DNA of 64,000 nt from Mycolicibacterium lacusdiani (GTDB lineage Bacteria > Actinomycetota > Actinomycetes > Mycobacteriales > Mycobacteriaceae). The notes under the pieces are model-generated. The model ran no database searches. It was not told where the DNA came from and saw only the letters and a list, made by a program, of their open reading frames with translations. Made by a program: the position numbers and the translations under genes. The stretch is from contig NZ_JAKCFC010000007.1 of NCBI RefSeq assembly GCF_021916785.1, positions 186,001-250,000 of the forward strand. Reading direction: 5' to 3'. Below are positions 29,522 to 38,527 of this stretch, piece after piece. Within the stretch, counting starts at the first letter, position 1, and each line of letters starts with the position of its first letter.

Positions 29522-30907
29522 ATGAGCTTCGACCTCACGCCGACGGTCGCTCAGCACGACCTCGCCCGACGTGCACACGACTTCGCCGAGCACGTCATCC
29601 GCCCCGTCGCGCAGGACTACGACAAACGCCAGGACTTCCCGTGGCCGGTCCTCGAGGAGGCCGCCCAGCAGGGGTTCTACAGTCCGCTGTTCTACCGCGA
29701 CCTGATCGGCGACCCGACCGGCCTGTCGCTGCCGATGTTCATGGAGGAACTGTTCTGGGGCTGCGCCGGGATCGGCCTGGCCATCGTCATGCCCGCCCTC
29801 GCACTGTCGGCCATCGGACAGGCGGCCACCCCCGAGCAGATGCTGGAGTGGGCGCCGCAGTGCTTCGGCTCGCCGGGCGACCTCAAGCTCGCAGCGCTGG
29901 CCATCTCCGAACCCGAGGGCGGCAGCGACGTCCGCAACCTGAGGACCACCGCCCGCAGGGACGGTGACGACTGGATCATCGACGGGCACAAGATGTGGAT
30001 CGGCAACGGCGGCATCGCCGACGTGCACGTCGTCAACGCCGTCGTCGACCAGGAACTCGGCCACCGCGGGCAGGCGTTGTTCATCGTCCCCGGCGGCACC
30101 CCGGGCCTGCAGATGGTCCGCAAGCTCGACAAGCTGGGCTGCCGCGCATCGCACACCGCCGAGCTGAAGTTCGAGGGGGTCCGGGTGCCCGCCGCGAATT
30201 TGCTTGGCGGACAGGACAAGCTGGACCACAAGCTGGCCAAGGCCCGCGAGGTGGTCGAGGGAGCGAAGCACTCGGGGTCCGCGACGCTGGGCACCTTCGA
30301 GCAGACCAGGCCGATGGTCGCCGCGCAGGCGCTCGGCATCGCGAGGGCTGCGCTGGAGTACGCCACCGAATACGCCAACCGGCGTGAGGCGTTCGGCGCA
30401 CCGATCATCGACAACCAGGGCGTGGCCTTTCCACTCGCCGACCTGGCCACCCGCATCGACGGGGCCAGATTGCTCACCTGGCGCGCGTCGTGGATGGCCG
30501 CCACCGGCGTGCCATTCGAGCGTGGCGAGGGCTCCATGGCCAAGCTCGCCGCCAGCGAGGCGGCCGTCGCGACCACCGAGCGCGCCATCCAGACCATGGG
30601 CGGGTGGGGCTACATCACCGACCACCCGGTCGAGAAGTGGTACCGGGACGCCAAGCTCTACACCATCTTCGAGGGCACCAGCGAGATCCAGCGCGTCGTC
30701 ATCTCCAACGCCCTCGGCGCCGCAGACGGCCGACCGCCGATGCACGTCGACCTGGAGCCGACCGGCGGGCCACTCAACGCGTGGTTCGGTCGCGGCACAC
30801 CGGCGCGGACGCGGGCCGCGAACAAGGCGCTCGACGCGAGGGACCGGGTTCCGGCGCCGGTGATGAACCTCGCGATGAAGGTCCTGCGCCCCCCGACGAA
30901 GAAATAG
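29522..30907 (+). CDS. Acyl-CoA dehydrogenase (FadE family)
   Basis: The 461-residue flavoenzyme introduces the alpha-beta double bond in acyl-CoA. N-terminal helices are followed by LAALAISEPEGGSD and HKMWIGNGGIADVHVV (FAD/substrate region) and the C-terminal helical domain. The catalytic Glu is in the usual YTIFEGTSEIQRVV at about residue 386. A C-terminal extension (last about 60 residues) is typical of some mycobacterial FadEs. ATG 29522 has GGGAG upstream. It is divergent from the C39-like gene; no electron-transfer partner is adjacent. Confidence 0.92.
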   Translation: MSFDLTPTVAQHDLARRAHDFAEHVIRPVAQDYDKRQDFPWPVLEEAAQQGFYSPLFYRDLIGDPTGLSLPMFMEELFWGCAGIGLAIVMPALALSAIGQAATPEQMLEWAPQCFGSPGDLKLAALAISEPEGGSDVRNLRTTARRDGDDWIIDGHKMWIGNGGIADVHVVNAVVDQELGHRGQALFIVPGGTPGLQMVRKLDKLGCRASHTAELKFEGVRVPAANLLGGQDKLDHKLAKAREVVEGAKHSGSATLGTFEQTRPMVAAQALGIARAALEYATEYANRREAFGAPIIDNQGVAFPLADLATRIDGARLLTWRASWMAATGVPFERGEGSMAKLAASEAAVATTERAIQTMGGWGYITDHPVEKWYRDAKLYTIFEGTSEIQRVVISNALGAADGRPPMHVDLEPTGGPLNAWFGRGTPARTRAANKALDARDRVPAPVMNLAMKVLRPPTKK

Positions 30908-30975
30908 CCGGTAGCCGATGAATAAGAAACCGAAAATGCGGTACCCCTGGTATCGCCTCGAGTCTTCTGGCAACA

Positions 30976-30989
30976 TTACCGGCCAGTAA
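30976..30989. promoter_or_regulatory. Palindrome in the promoter region of the membrane/cupredoxin operon
   Basis: TTACCGGCCAGTAA (six of seven pairs complementary) lies 34 bp before the first gene of the four-gene operon. ATTACCGGC followed closely by AGGTTCC also occurs at 48279-48296 near the ABC importer, so the two loci may share a regulator or the likeness may be chance. Confidence 0.4.
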
Positions 30990-31023
30990 GGTTCCTTCGA
31001 CCAGTACTACTCGACAGGTGGAA

Positions 31024-32877
31024 ATGACAGTGGAGTCGCTGCAGTCGAACGTCTCGTTCCTCGCCGCTCAAGGAACCGAAGGCGGTGGCGCCGCCATCGG
31101 TGAGGTGATCGGCATGTCCGTGGTCGGCATGATCGTCGGCCTGATCCTCATCTACATCGGCTATCTCCACCGGTCTCGCAAGATCACCTGGCTGAAGAAC
31201 CTCGCCGACCGCGTCGGCACGAGGTTCAAGCGGCCTGCGTGGGTCGCGCTGCCCATCATGATGTTCATCAGCACGATCATCACCGCGCTGTTCGGCTTCA
31301 TCTGGGACGTCAGCCTGCACATCGGCAACGGCCGCGACTCCGGCCCGCTGGCGAACCCTGCGCACTACTTCATCCTGTTCGGGCTGTTCATCCTCTTCGT
31401 CGCAGGCTGCACCGCATGCGTGCTGCCCTACGACAAGCCCGGCCCGTACGCGGTGCGCATCACGCGCAACTGGTACGCCCCCGTCGGCGGTCTGCTGATG
31501 GCCGGCTGCGGTCTGTACGCCCTGCTCGGCTTCCCCCTCGACGACGTCTGGCACCGGATCTTCGGCCAGGACGTCACGCTGTGGGGCCCGACCCACCTCA
31601 TGATGATCGGCGGCGCCGGATTCTCGACGCTCGCCGCCCTCTACCTCGAGCACGAGGGGCGCCGCTCGGTGGGCGAGGAGGCCCCCAAGGACGGCATCGG
31701 CCTCAAGTTCGTCCAGTACCTCGCATTCGGCGGCATCGTCATCGGCCTGTCCGTCTACCAGATCGAGTTCGACTTCGGCGTGATGCAGTTCCGCCAAGTG
31801 TTCGAACCGATGCTGATCGCTGCCGCTGGTGCGTTCGCACTGGTCGCCGCACGGATGCTGATGGGCCGCGGCGCCGCGCTGATCGCGGTGCTGCTCGCCA
31901 TCGGACTACGCGGCCTGGTGTCGCTGATCGTCGGCCCCGTGCTCGGCGCCCCGATCAACTGGTTCGCGCTGTACCTGGGCGCAGCCCTGGTCGTCGAGGT
32001 GCTCGCACTGACCCCGCTGCTGAAGAAGCCGCTCCTGTTCGGTCTCGCCAGCGGCGTCGGCGTGGCCACCATCGGCCTGTGGATCGAGTCCCTCTGGATC
32101 AACGCCGTCTACGAGTACTCCTGGCCCACCAGCATCTGGCCCGAGGCGCTCGCGATGGCGGTGCCCGTCGCCGCCCTCGTCGGCGTGTGCGGCGCGATGG
32201 TCGGCATGGTGCTGACCGACCAGAAGTTGCCGAGCCGTGCGATCGGCATCGGCATCGTCTCGCTCGCGGTCATCGCGATCGGCGGAGCCACGGCCAACGG
32301 GCTGCGCTACGACGTGCCGCAGAACGCGACCGCGTCCTTCACGCTGACCGAGGCGCCCAGCGTCGGCGACCAGCGCATGGCAACCGCCGACATCCGGATC
32401 AACCCGCCGGACCTGATCAGTGAAGACCCCAACTGGGTGTCGATCCTCGGCTGGCAGGGCGGACTGGCCAACGATCGAGGCAAGTTCGTCGATCACCTCG
32501 AGAAGGTCGGCCCCGGCCACTTCCGTTCCACCACACCGATGCCGGTGTCCGGGACGTGGAAGACGTTGCTGCGCGTGCACGACGGCCGCACCATGGCCGC
32601 CGTCCCGATCTACCTGCAGGGTGACCCCGGGATCGGCGCAGAAGAAGTGCCCGCCGAGGCGTCGATGACACGGCCGTTCGTCTCCGAGATCACCATCCTG
32701 CAGCGCGAGCGCAACCCGGAAGTCCCAGAGTCCCTGTGGCTGATCGGGTGCCTCATCGTGCTGGCCTGCACGCTCACGATGATCGGCGGACTCGCCTGGG
32801 GCGCAGGGCGTCTCAACAGGAACGAGCCGACGAGCACCGTCACCGAGCGGCAGCCGGAGCCCTCCGGGCAGGCATGA
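31024..32877 (+). CDS. Large polytopic membrane protein with C-terminal exported domain
   Basis: The 617-residue protein has roughly a dozen or more hydrophobic segments in residues 20-430, for example IGMSVVGMIVGLILIYIGYL and YFILFGLFILFVAGCTACV. Polar conserved-looking spots in the membrane part include NPAHYF and GPTHLMMIGG. An about 130-residue domain outside the membrane follows (residues about 435-570), with YtkA-like text (MPVSGTWKTLLRVHDGRTMA), and one last transmembrane helix. ATG 31024 follows GGTGGAA. The stop overlaps the next gene as ATGA. I do not recognise a characterised family; it heads the cupredoxin-containing operon. Confidence 0.8.
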   Translation: MTVESLQSNVSFLAAQGTEGGGAAIGEVIGMSVVGMIVGLILIYIGYLHRSRKITWLKNLADRVGTRFKRPAWVALPIMMFISTIITALFGFIWDVSLHIGNGRDSGPLANPAHYFILFGLFILFVAGCTACVLPYDKPGPYAVRITRNWYAPVGGLLMAGCGLYALLGFPLDDVWHRIFGQDVTLWGPTHLMMIGGAGFSTLAALYLEHEGRRSVGEEAPKDGIGLKFVQYLAFGGIVIGLSVYQIEFDFGVMQFRQVFEPMLIAAAGAFALVAARMLMGRGAALIAVLLAIGLRGLVSLIVGPVLGAPINWFALYLGAALVVEVLALTPLLKKPLLFGLASGVGVATIGLWIESLWINAVYEYSWPTSIWPEALAMAVPVAALVGVCGAMVGMVLTDQKLPSRAIGIGIVSLAVIAIGGATANGLRYDVPQNATASFTLTEAPSVGDQRMATADIRINPPDLISEDPNWVSILGWQGGLANDRGKFVDHLEKVGPGHFRSTTPMPVSGTWKTLLRVHDGRTMAAVPIYLQGDPGIGAEEVPAEASMTRPFVSEITILQRERNPEVPESLWLIGCLIVLACTLTMIGGLAWGAGRLNRNEPTSTVTERQPEPSGQA

Positions 32878-33062
32878 CCGGAGCCGCCTCGGTCGAGATC
32901 CTCGCCGATCACCCGATCCTCTACGCCATCCCGGCGTTCGCCCCGGCGATCGTCGTGGTGGGCGTGGTGGTGTTCATCGCGATGCGTGACCGCCGCCAGG
33001 GTGACGACGACGATGACGAGACTCGCAGCGATTCGTCAGCGAAGAACGGAGAGGATGGCTGA
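32874..33062 (+). CDS. Small single-span membrane protein with acidic tail
   Basis: Only 62 residues: a single hydrophobic helix (YAIPAFAPAIVVVGVVVFIA) is followed by RDRRQ and an Asp-rich tail (GDDDDDETRSD). ATG 32874 overlaps the stop of the big membrane gene by 4 bp and the lipoprotein gene follows after 2 bp. Its conserved placement in a coupled operon makes it real despite its size. It could be a structural subunit or scaffold of a membrane complex. Confidence 0.75.
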   Translation: MTGAASVEILADHPILYAIPAFAPAIVVVGVVVFIAMRDRRQGDDDDDETRSDSSAKNGEDG

Positions 33063-33064
33063 CC

Positions 33065-33499
33065 GTGACCACATCCACGATCGCCAAGACCCTTGCCGCA
33101 CTCGTAGCCATCTCGTTCCTTGCCGTGGGCTGCGGAGGCTCGGCCGAGACGTCCGAGAGCAGTAGTGCGGCATCGACCACCCCGTCGGACACCGCCGCGC
33201 CGCCGCTGACCGATCAGCAGGAGGCGCCGGCACGGCTGAACGTCGACGTCACGATCAAGGCGGGCGAGGTGACGCCCGCCAACGCCGCACTCGAGGCGCG
33301 GGTCGGTCAGCCCATCGTGATACGCGTCAACAGTGACGTCGCCGACGAGCTGCACGTGCACTCCAACCCGGAGCACTCGTTCCCGATCGAGGCGAAGCCC
33401 GGCCAGGCGTTCCAGTTCACCGTCGAGGTGCCCGGGAAGGTGGACGTCGAACTGCACGACCTGAACAAGACCATCGCCACCATCGCCGTACAGCAGTGA
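33065..33499 (+). CDS. Cupredoxin-like lipoprotein
   Basis: The 144-residue protein has a lipoprotein signal peptide with lipobox LAVGC (Cys23), a Ser/Thr-rich linker, and a cupredoxin-like beta-sandwich: residues about 58-144 with ADELHVHSNPEHSFPIEAKP and GKVDVELHDLNK. Histidines in HVH and ELHD could bind metal, but the Cys ligand of classical blue copper proteins is absent. It would sit on the outer face of the plasma membrane. GTG 33065 lies 2 bp after the preceding stop, and its stop overlaps the next start as GTGA. Confidence 0.82.
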   Translation: MTTSTIAKTLAALVAISFLAVGCGGSAETSESSSAASTTPSDTAAPPLTDQQEAPARLNVDVTIKAGEVTPANAALEARVGQPIVIRVNSDVADELHVHSNPEHSFPIEAKPGQAFQFTVEVPGKVDVELHDLNKTIATIAVQQ

Positions 33500-34830
33500 C
33501 GGGGGCGCACACCGGTTACGACGTCCAGGTTCTCGCCCACGGTTTGGGCGGATCCTCGGACCTCCCCATCCCGTTCACCTACGCGCTGCTCGGCGGGGCG
33601 TGGGCGCTGACGTTCACGTTCGCCGTCGTCGCGCTCGCGTGGAAGAACCCCCGGTTCGATCCGGCCCGCCAGGGCAGACCCCTGCCCCGGTGGGTCACCA
33701 CGGCCGTCGACGCGCCCGCCGTGCGGTGGACGGTCGCACTGCTCGCGCTGCTGCTGGCTGCCTGGGTCGCCGTCGCCGCGGTGTTCGGTCCGCAGACCGG
33801 CGAGAACGCGCTGCCCGGCGTCTTCTACGTGCTGCTGTGGGTCGGCCTGGTCGCCCTGTCGGTGCTCATCGGCCCGGTCTGGCGACTGCTCTCCCCCGCG
33901 CGCACCCTGTACCGGCTGCTGCCGCTGTCCCGGCGGCCCCCGCCGCTGACGTATCCGGAGCGGCTGGGGTACTGGCCGGCGGTGTTCGGGCTCTTCGCGT
34001 TCGTGTGGCTGGAACTGGCCAGCCCCAACCCCGGGTCGCTGTGGGCGGTGCAGGTCTGGCTGCTGATCTACCTAGTCGTCACGCTGGCGGGCGCGGTCGC
34101 CTTCGGCATCAGGTGGCCCGCCCGCGCCGACCCGTTCGAGGTGTACGGCATCTTCGTGTCGCGGCTGGCACCGTTCCGTCGGAACGACGACGGCCGCATC
34201 GCCGTCGGGAACCCGTTCGACCACCTGCCGTCACTGCCGATCCGGGCGGGCGCCATCGGCGTGGTCGCGGTGCTGCTCGGCTCCACGGCGTTCGACAGCT
34301 TCTCGGCGCTGCCGGGGTGGCGCACCTTCGTCGACGACACCGCGGGCGGGTCGGCCGCACTCGCCGTTCTCATCCGCACCGTCGGCCTGCTGACGTTCGC
34401 GCTGATCGTCGCGGTCACCTTCTGGCTGGCGGCCCGGGCGACCGGCGGCGTGGACCGCGCGACGCGCCGCCAACTGCCCGGCCTGATGGCCCACTCGCTG
34501 ATCCCCATCGTGGTGGGCTACATATTCGCCCACTACCTGACGTACCTCATCGAACGCGGCCAACAGACGATCCTGCGCCTCGCCGACCCCTTCGGCACCG
34601 GCTGGCTGGGCAACGTCGAGGTGTCGTACCTGCTGTCGATGCACCCGGGAGTGCTGGCGACGCTCAAGGTCGCGTTCGTCGTGCTGGGCCACGTGGCGGG
34701 CGTCGTCGCCGCGCACGACCGGGCACTGCGGGTACTGCCCAAGCGCCACCGGCTGACCGGCCAGCTCGCGATGATGCTGGTCATGACCGGCTACACGTTC
34801 ATGGGGCTGTGGCTGCTGTTCGGCGGCTGA
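33496..34830 (+). CDS. Polytopic membrane protein, resembling proteins annotated as fenitrothion hydrolase
   Basis: The 444-residue protein has about 10 hydrophobic segments. The N-terminal AHGLGGSSDLPIPFTYALLG is the pattern I recall from actinobacterial proteins labelled fenitrothion hydrolase, an annotation inherited from a pesticide-degrading isolate; the physiological role is unknown. It carries many conserved-looking charged and aromatic residues in loops (NPFDHLPSLP, SYLLSMHPG). It is fourth in the coupled operon after the cupredoxin-like lipoprotein, which suggests a joint extracytoplasmic function, possibly metal-linked. Confidence 0.72.
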   Translation: MTGAHTGYDVQVLAHGLGGSSDLPIPFTYALLGGAWALTFTFAVVALAWKNPRFDPARQGRPLPRWVTTAVDAPAVRWTVALLALLLAAWVAVAAVFGPQTGENALPGVFYVLLWVGLVALSVLIGPVWRLLSPARTLYRLLPLSRRPPPLTYPERLGYWPAVFGLFAFVWLELASPNPGSLWAVQVWLLIYLVVTLAGAVAFGIRWPARADPFEVYGIFVSRLAPFRRNDDGRIAVGNPFDHLPSLPIRAGAIGVVAVLLGSTAFDSFSALPGWRTFVDDTAGGSAALAVLIRTVGLLTFALIVAVTFWLAARATGGVDRATRRQLPGLMAHSLIPIVVGYIFAHYLTYLIERGQQTILRLADPFGTGWLGNVEVSYLLSMHPGVLATLKVAFVVLGHVAGVVAAHDRALRVLPKRHRLTGQLAMMLVMTGYTFMGLWLLFGG

Positions 34831-34876
34831 GCCCTTCGCCCCCTGGTACTGCGAGCGCAGCGATAGCCTGGACGGC

Positions 34877-35431
34877 ATGCGCGCGCTGATCGTCGTCGAC
34901 GTCCAGAACGACTTCTGCGAGGGCGGATCGTTGGCCGTCGAGGGCGGCACCGAGGTCGCCCAGTCCATCACCGCGCTGCTGGAGCACCACGACTACGACC
35001 ACGTCGTGGCCACCAAGGACTTCCACGTCGATCCGGGCACACACTTCTCCGACACGCCGGACTACCGCGACTCCTGGCCGCCGCACTGCTTGGTGGGCAC
35101 CTCGGGCGTGGAGTTCCATCCCGCGTTCGACCCGAGCGCGGTCGAGGCGGTGTTCCACAAGGGCCACTACTCGGCGGCCTATAGCGGATTCGAGGGCAAG
35201 CACGCCGACGATGAGACGCCGCTCGCCGACTGGCTGCGCGCCCGCGACGTCGACGCCGTCGACGTGGCGGGCATCGCGACCGACTACTGCGTGAAGGCCA
35301 CTGCGGCAGACGCCGTGGCCGCGGGATTCGCGACCCGCGTGCTGCTGAACCTGACGGCGGGCGTGGCCGCCACGACCACCGCCGAGGCCGTCGACGCGCT
35401 GCGCGAGGCCGGCGTCGAGGTGGCCGACTAG
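34877..35431 (+). CDS. pncA: Nicotinamidase/pyrazinamidase
   Basis: The 184-residue amidase hydrolyses nicotinamide to nicotinate for NAD salvage and activates pyrazinamide. Catalytic triad residues are D8, K95 and C138 (ATDYCVKATAAD); the metal site is D48, H50, H56 and H70. The length is nearly that of M. tuberculosis PncA (186). ATG 34877 starts the conserved MRALIVVDVQNDFC. Its TAG overlaps the TAG of the convergent enoyl-CoA hydratase gene by 4 bp (CTAG). Confidence 0.97.
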   Translation: MRALIVVDVQNDFCEGGSLAVEGGTEVAQSITALLEHHDYDHVVATKDFHVDPGTHFSDTPDYRDSWPPHCLVGTSGVEFHPAFDPSAVEAVFHKGHYSAAYSGFEGKHADDETPLADWLRARDVDAVDVAGIATDYCVKATAADAVAAGFATRVLLNLTAGVAATTTAEAVDALREAGVEVAD

Positions 35432-36243
35432 CGCGTCGGGTCGACCGGCCTGCCCGACCAACGCGGGGCACGACGCTCCAGGTGCGCGCGGATGCCCTCG
35501 GCGGCGTCGTCGTGGCCCATCAGCGCGACGTGAATCGCGGTCTCCCTGGCGCCGACCGCCGCGGGGTCGAGGTCGAACGCGTCCCACAGCAGCCGCTTGC
35601 TCGCCGCGACCGACATGGGTGCGGTGTTCGTCGCGATGTCCGCCGCCAACGCCTGCGCCGCGGGCAGCACCTCCTCGGCGGGCACCACCCGGCTGCCCAA
35701 CCCCAGCTCCACGGCGCGGTGCCCGTCGAACGTCGCGCCGGTGAGCAACACCTCCGCGGCCCGTGCGACGCCGACGAGCCGCGGCAGCACCCAGTGCGAG
35801 TACGCGTCGCCGACCACCCCGCGCCGCACCTGGACGACGCCGTAGGTGCCCTCGGCCGCGAAGATCCGGATGTCGCACTGCAGCGCAAGCGTCAGCCCCA
35901 GGCCGATCGCGTGGCCGTTGACGGCGGCGATCACCGGCTTGTTCAGCGTGAAGGCGGGCACGTCGACCCCGGCCGCACTGAACCCTGCCCCGGGTGCGGC
36001 GAACGTGCGGTCACCGGCGGCGAGGTCGGCCCCCGCGCAGAACGCAGGCGGGGCGCCGGTGAGCACGATCACCCGGACGTCCTCGGCCGCGTCGCAGCGG
36101 CGGTAGGCGTCGGCGAGTTCGTCGCGCATGCCGTCGCCGACGGCGTTGCGCCGGTCTGGCCTGTTCAGGGTGACCGTAGCCACACCACCCGCAATGCTTG
36201 TTTGCAGAGTCCGATAAACGGGCAGATCAGCGTGTGCATTCAA
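35428..36243 (-). CDS. Enoyl-CoA hydratase/isomerase family protein
   Basis: The 271-residue crotonase-fold protein has the oxyanion-hole strands FCAGADLAAGD and VNGHAIGLGLTLALQCDIRI. At the first catalytic position, usually Glu, the sequence is YGVVQVRRGVVGD, so Gln appears; the second Glu seems kept in AAEVLLTG. Hydratase activity may therefore be altered. TTG 36243 is chosen because GGAGG stands about 9 bp upstream and the protein then begins MNAHADLPVYRTLQ; an upstream ATG is possible but lacks a site. It is divergent from glgX. Confidence 0.82.
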   Translation of the reverse strand: MNAHADLPVYRTLQTSIAGGVATVTLNRPDRRNAVGDGMRDELADAYRRCDAAEDVRVIVLTGAPPAFCAGADLAAGDRTFAAPGAGFSAAGVDVPAFTLNKPVIAAVNGHAIGLGLTLALQCDIRIFAAEGTYGVVQVRRGVVGDAYSHWVLPRLVGVARAAEVLLTGATFDGHRAVELGLGSRVVPAEEVLPAAQALAADIATNTAPMSVAASKRLLWDAFDLDPAAVGARETAIHVALMGHDDAAEGIRAHLERRAPRWSGRPVDPTR

Positions 36244-36367
36244 GCGGCTTACCTCCGATTCGGGGTTCTCGCCCAGCATGCTCTCGCACCCCGGCGCACC
36301 GTAAGGTCGCTGTGTTCGGGCTGAGGCCATCGAACGCCGCGAGGCGTTCCCTGACGGAAGGCGAATC

Positions 36368-38527
36368 TTGACACAAGCCGCCAGCACCACTGCTCCCACA
36401 TTTCAGATCTGGCGCGGGAAGGCGTATCCACTCGGTGCCACCTACGACGGTTCGGGCACCAACTTCGCCGTGTTCAGCGAGGTCGCCGAGCGCGTCGAAC
36501 TGTGCCTGTTCGACGCCGACGGATCGCAGATCGACTGCCTGACCCTGCCCGAGGTCGACGGCTTCGTGTGGCACGGCTTCGTGCCGAACGTCGAGCCCGG
36601 CCAGCGCTACGGCTACCGCGTTCACGGACCTTACGACCCGGCCAACGGGCACCGCTGCAACCCCAACAAGCTCCTTGTCGACCCGTACTCCAAGGCGATC
36701 GACGGCAGCTTCGACTGGAACCAGTCGCTGTTCGGCTACAACTTCGGCGACGAGGACAGCCGCAACGACGACGACTCGGCCGACAGCATGCCGAAGTCCG
36801 TCGTGATCAACCCCTTCTTCGACTGGGGCACCGACCGCCCGCCGAACCACGAGTACGCCGACTCGGTCATCTACGAGGCGCACGTCAAGGGTCTGACCGA
36901 GACCCATCCCGACATCCCCGAGCAGATTCGGGGCACCTACGCCGCGGTCGCGCACCCGGTGATCATCGAGCACCTCAAGTCGCTCGGCATCACCGCCATC
37001 GAACTGATGCCGGTGCACCACTTCGCCAACGACTCGACGCTGATCGACAAGGGCCTGTCGAACTACTGGGGCTACAACACCATCGGGTTCCTGGCACCCG
37101 ACTCGAAGTACGCCAGCAGCCCCAACCCCGGTGGCCAGGTGCAGGAGTTCAAGGCGATGGTGCGCGCCCTGCACGAGGCCGGCATCGAGGTCATCCTCGA
37201 CGTCGTCTACAACCACACCGCCGAGGGCAACCACATGGGCCCGACGCTCTCGATGCGCGGCATCGACAACGCGGCGTACTACCGGTTGGTCGAGGACGAC
37301 AAGAAGTTCTACATGGACTACACCGGCACCGGTAACAGCCTCAACGTCAGCCACCCGCACTCGCTGCAGCTGATCATGGACTCGCTGCGCTACTGGGTGA
37401 CCGAGATGCACGTCGACGGGTTCCGCTTCGACCTCGCCTCCACGCTGGCGCGCGAGTTCTACGAGGTGGACCGCCTGGCGACGTTCTTCGAACTCGTACA
37501 ACAGGATCCGACGGTCAGCCAGGTGAAGCTGATCGCCGAACCCTGGGATGTCGGCCCCGGCGGCTACCAGGTCGGCAACTTCCCGCCGCAGTGGACGGAG
37601 TGGAACGGCAAGTACCGCGACACGGTCCGCGACTTCTGGCGCGGTGAGCCGGCGACGCTCGACGAGTTCGCCTACCGCCTCACCGGATCGGCCGACCTCT
37701 ACGAGCACACTGCGCGCCGCCCGGTCGCGTCGATCAACTTCGTGATCGCGCACGACGGGTTCACGCTGCGGGACCTGGTGTCCTACAACGAGAAGCACAA
37801 CGAGGCCAACGGCGAGGACAACAGCGACGGCGAGAGCCACAACCGGTCGTGGAACTGTGGCGTCGAGGGGCCGACCGACGACCCCGAGGTGCTGGCGCTG
37901 CGCGCGAAGCAGGAGCGTAACTTCCTGACGACTCTGCTGCTCTCGCAGGGTGTTCCGATGATCTGCCACGGCGACGAGTTGGGTCGCACCCAGGGCGGCA
38001 ACAACAACGGGTACTGCCAGGACAACGAGATCACGTGGATCGATTGGGACACCGCGGACGCCGACCTACTCGAGTTCACCAAGGTCGTCTCCGCGCTGCG
38101 CGCAGCGCACCCGGTGTTCCGGCGCCGCCGGTTCTTCAGCGGCAAGCCCGTCGGCCGCCGCGGCGAAGCGGGCCTGCCCGACATCACCTGGTTCACACCC
38201 GACGGCACCGAGATGTCCGGCGAGGACTGGGGTTCCGGCTTCGCCAAGTCGGTCGGCGTCTTCCTCAACGGCCAGGGCATCCCGGACCGCGACACCCGTG
38301 GTGAGCGCGTCGTCGACGACTCGTTCCTGCTGCTGTTCAACGCACACCACGAGCCGATCGACTTCACGCTGCCGTCCGACGAGTTCGGCGGCAGCTGGCA
38401 GGTGGTGCTCGACACCAGCGTCGGCATCGCCGACGAGACACCGGACCCGGCCGCTGCGGGCAGCACGTTGACGGTCGACTCCCGCTCCACCGTCGTGCTG
38501 CAGGCGATCGCCGAGGATGCTTCCTGA
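36368..38527 (+). CDS. glgX: Glycogen debranching enzyme (GlgX/TreX, GH13)
   Basis: The 719-residue enzyme hydrolyses alpha-1,6 branches of glycogen or maltodextrin. An N-terminal CBM48-type domain (YPLGATYDGSGTNFAVFSEV) precedes the GH13 barrel with VILDVVYNHT (region I), the nucleophile in DGFRFDLAST (about 352-361), the acid/base in LIAEPWDV (about 390) and AHDGFTLRDLVSYN (about 460). TTG 36368 follows GGAAGG. In M. tuberculosis treX is linked to treY and treZ; here neither follows. The maltokinase 3 kb away shares the alpha-glucan theme. Confidence 0.95.
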   Translation: MTQAASTTAPTFQIWRGKAYPLGATYDGSGTNFAVFSEVAERVELCLFDADGSQIDCLTLPEVDGFVWHGFVPNVEPGQRYGYRVHGPYDPANGHRCNPNKLLVDPYSKAIDGSFDWNQSLFGYNFGDEDSRNDDDSADSMPKSVVINPFFDWGTDRPPNHEYADSVIYEAHVKGLTETHPDIPEQIRGTYAAVAHPVIIEHLKSLGITAIELMPVHHFANDSTLIDKGLSNYWGYNTIGFLAPDSKYASSPNPGGQVQEFKAMVRALHEAGIEVILDVVYNHTAEGNHMGPTLSMRGIDNAAYYRLVEDDKKFYMDYTGTGNSLNVSHPHSLQLIMDSLRYWVTEMHVDGFRFDLASTLAREFYEVDRLATFFELVQQDPTVSQVKLIAEPWDVGPGGYQVGNFPPQWTEWNGKYRDTVRDFWRGEPATLDEFAYRLTGSADLYEHTARRPVASINFVIAHDGFTLRDLVSYNEKHNEANGEDNSDGESHNRSWNCGVEGPTDDPEVLALRAKQERNFLTTLLLSQGVPMICHGDELGRTQGGNNNGYCQDNEITWIDWDTADADLLEFTKVVSALRAAHPVFRRRRFFSGKPVGRRGEAGLPDITWFTPDGTEMSGEDWGSGFAKSVGVFLNGQGIPDRDTRGERVVDDSFLLLFNAHHEPIDFTLPSDEFGGSWQVVLDTSVGIADETPDPAAAGSTLTVDSRSTVVLQAIAEDAS

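Noticed and set aside
36227..37969. A 580-codon open frame antisense to glgX
   Set aside because: It is the complementary frame of a GH13 gene with all catalytic motifs; the antisense product is Val/Arg/Asp-rich without recognisable domains.
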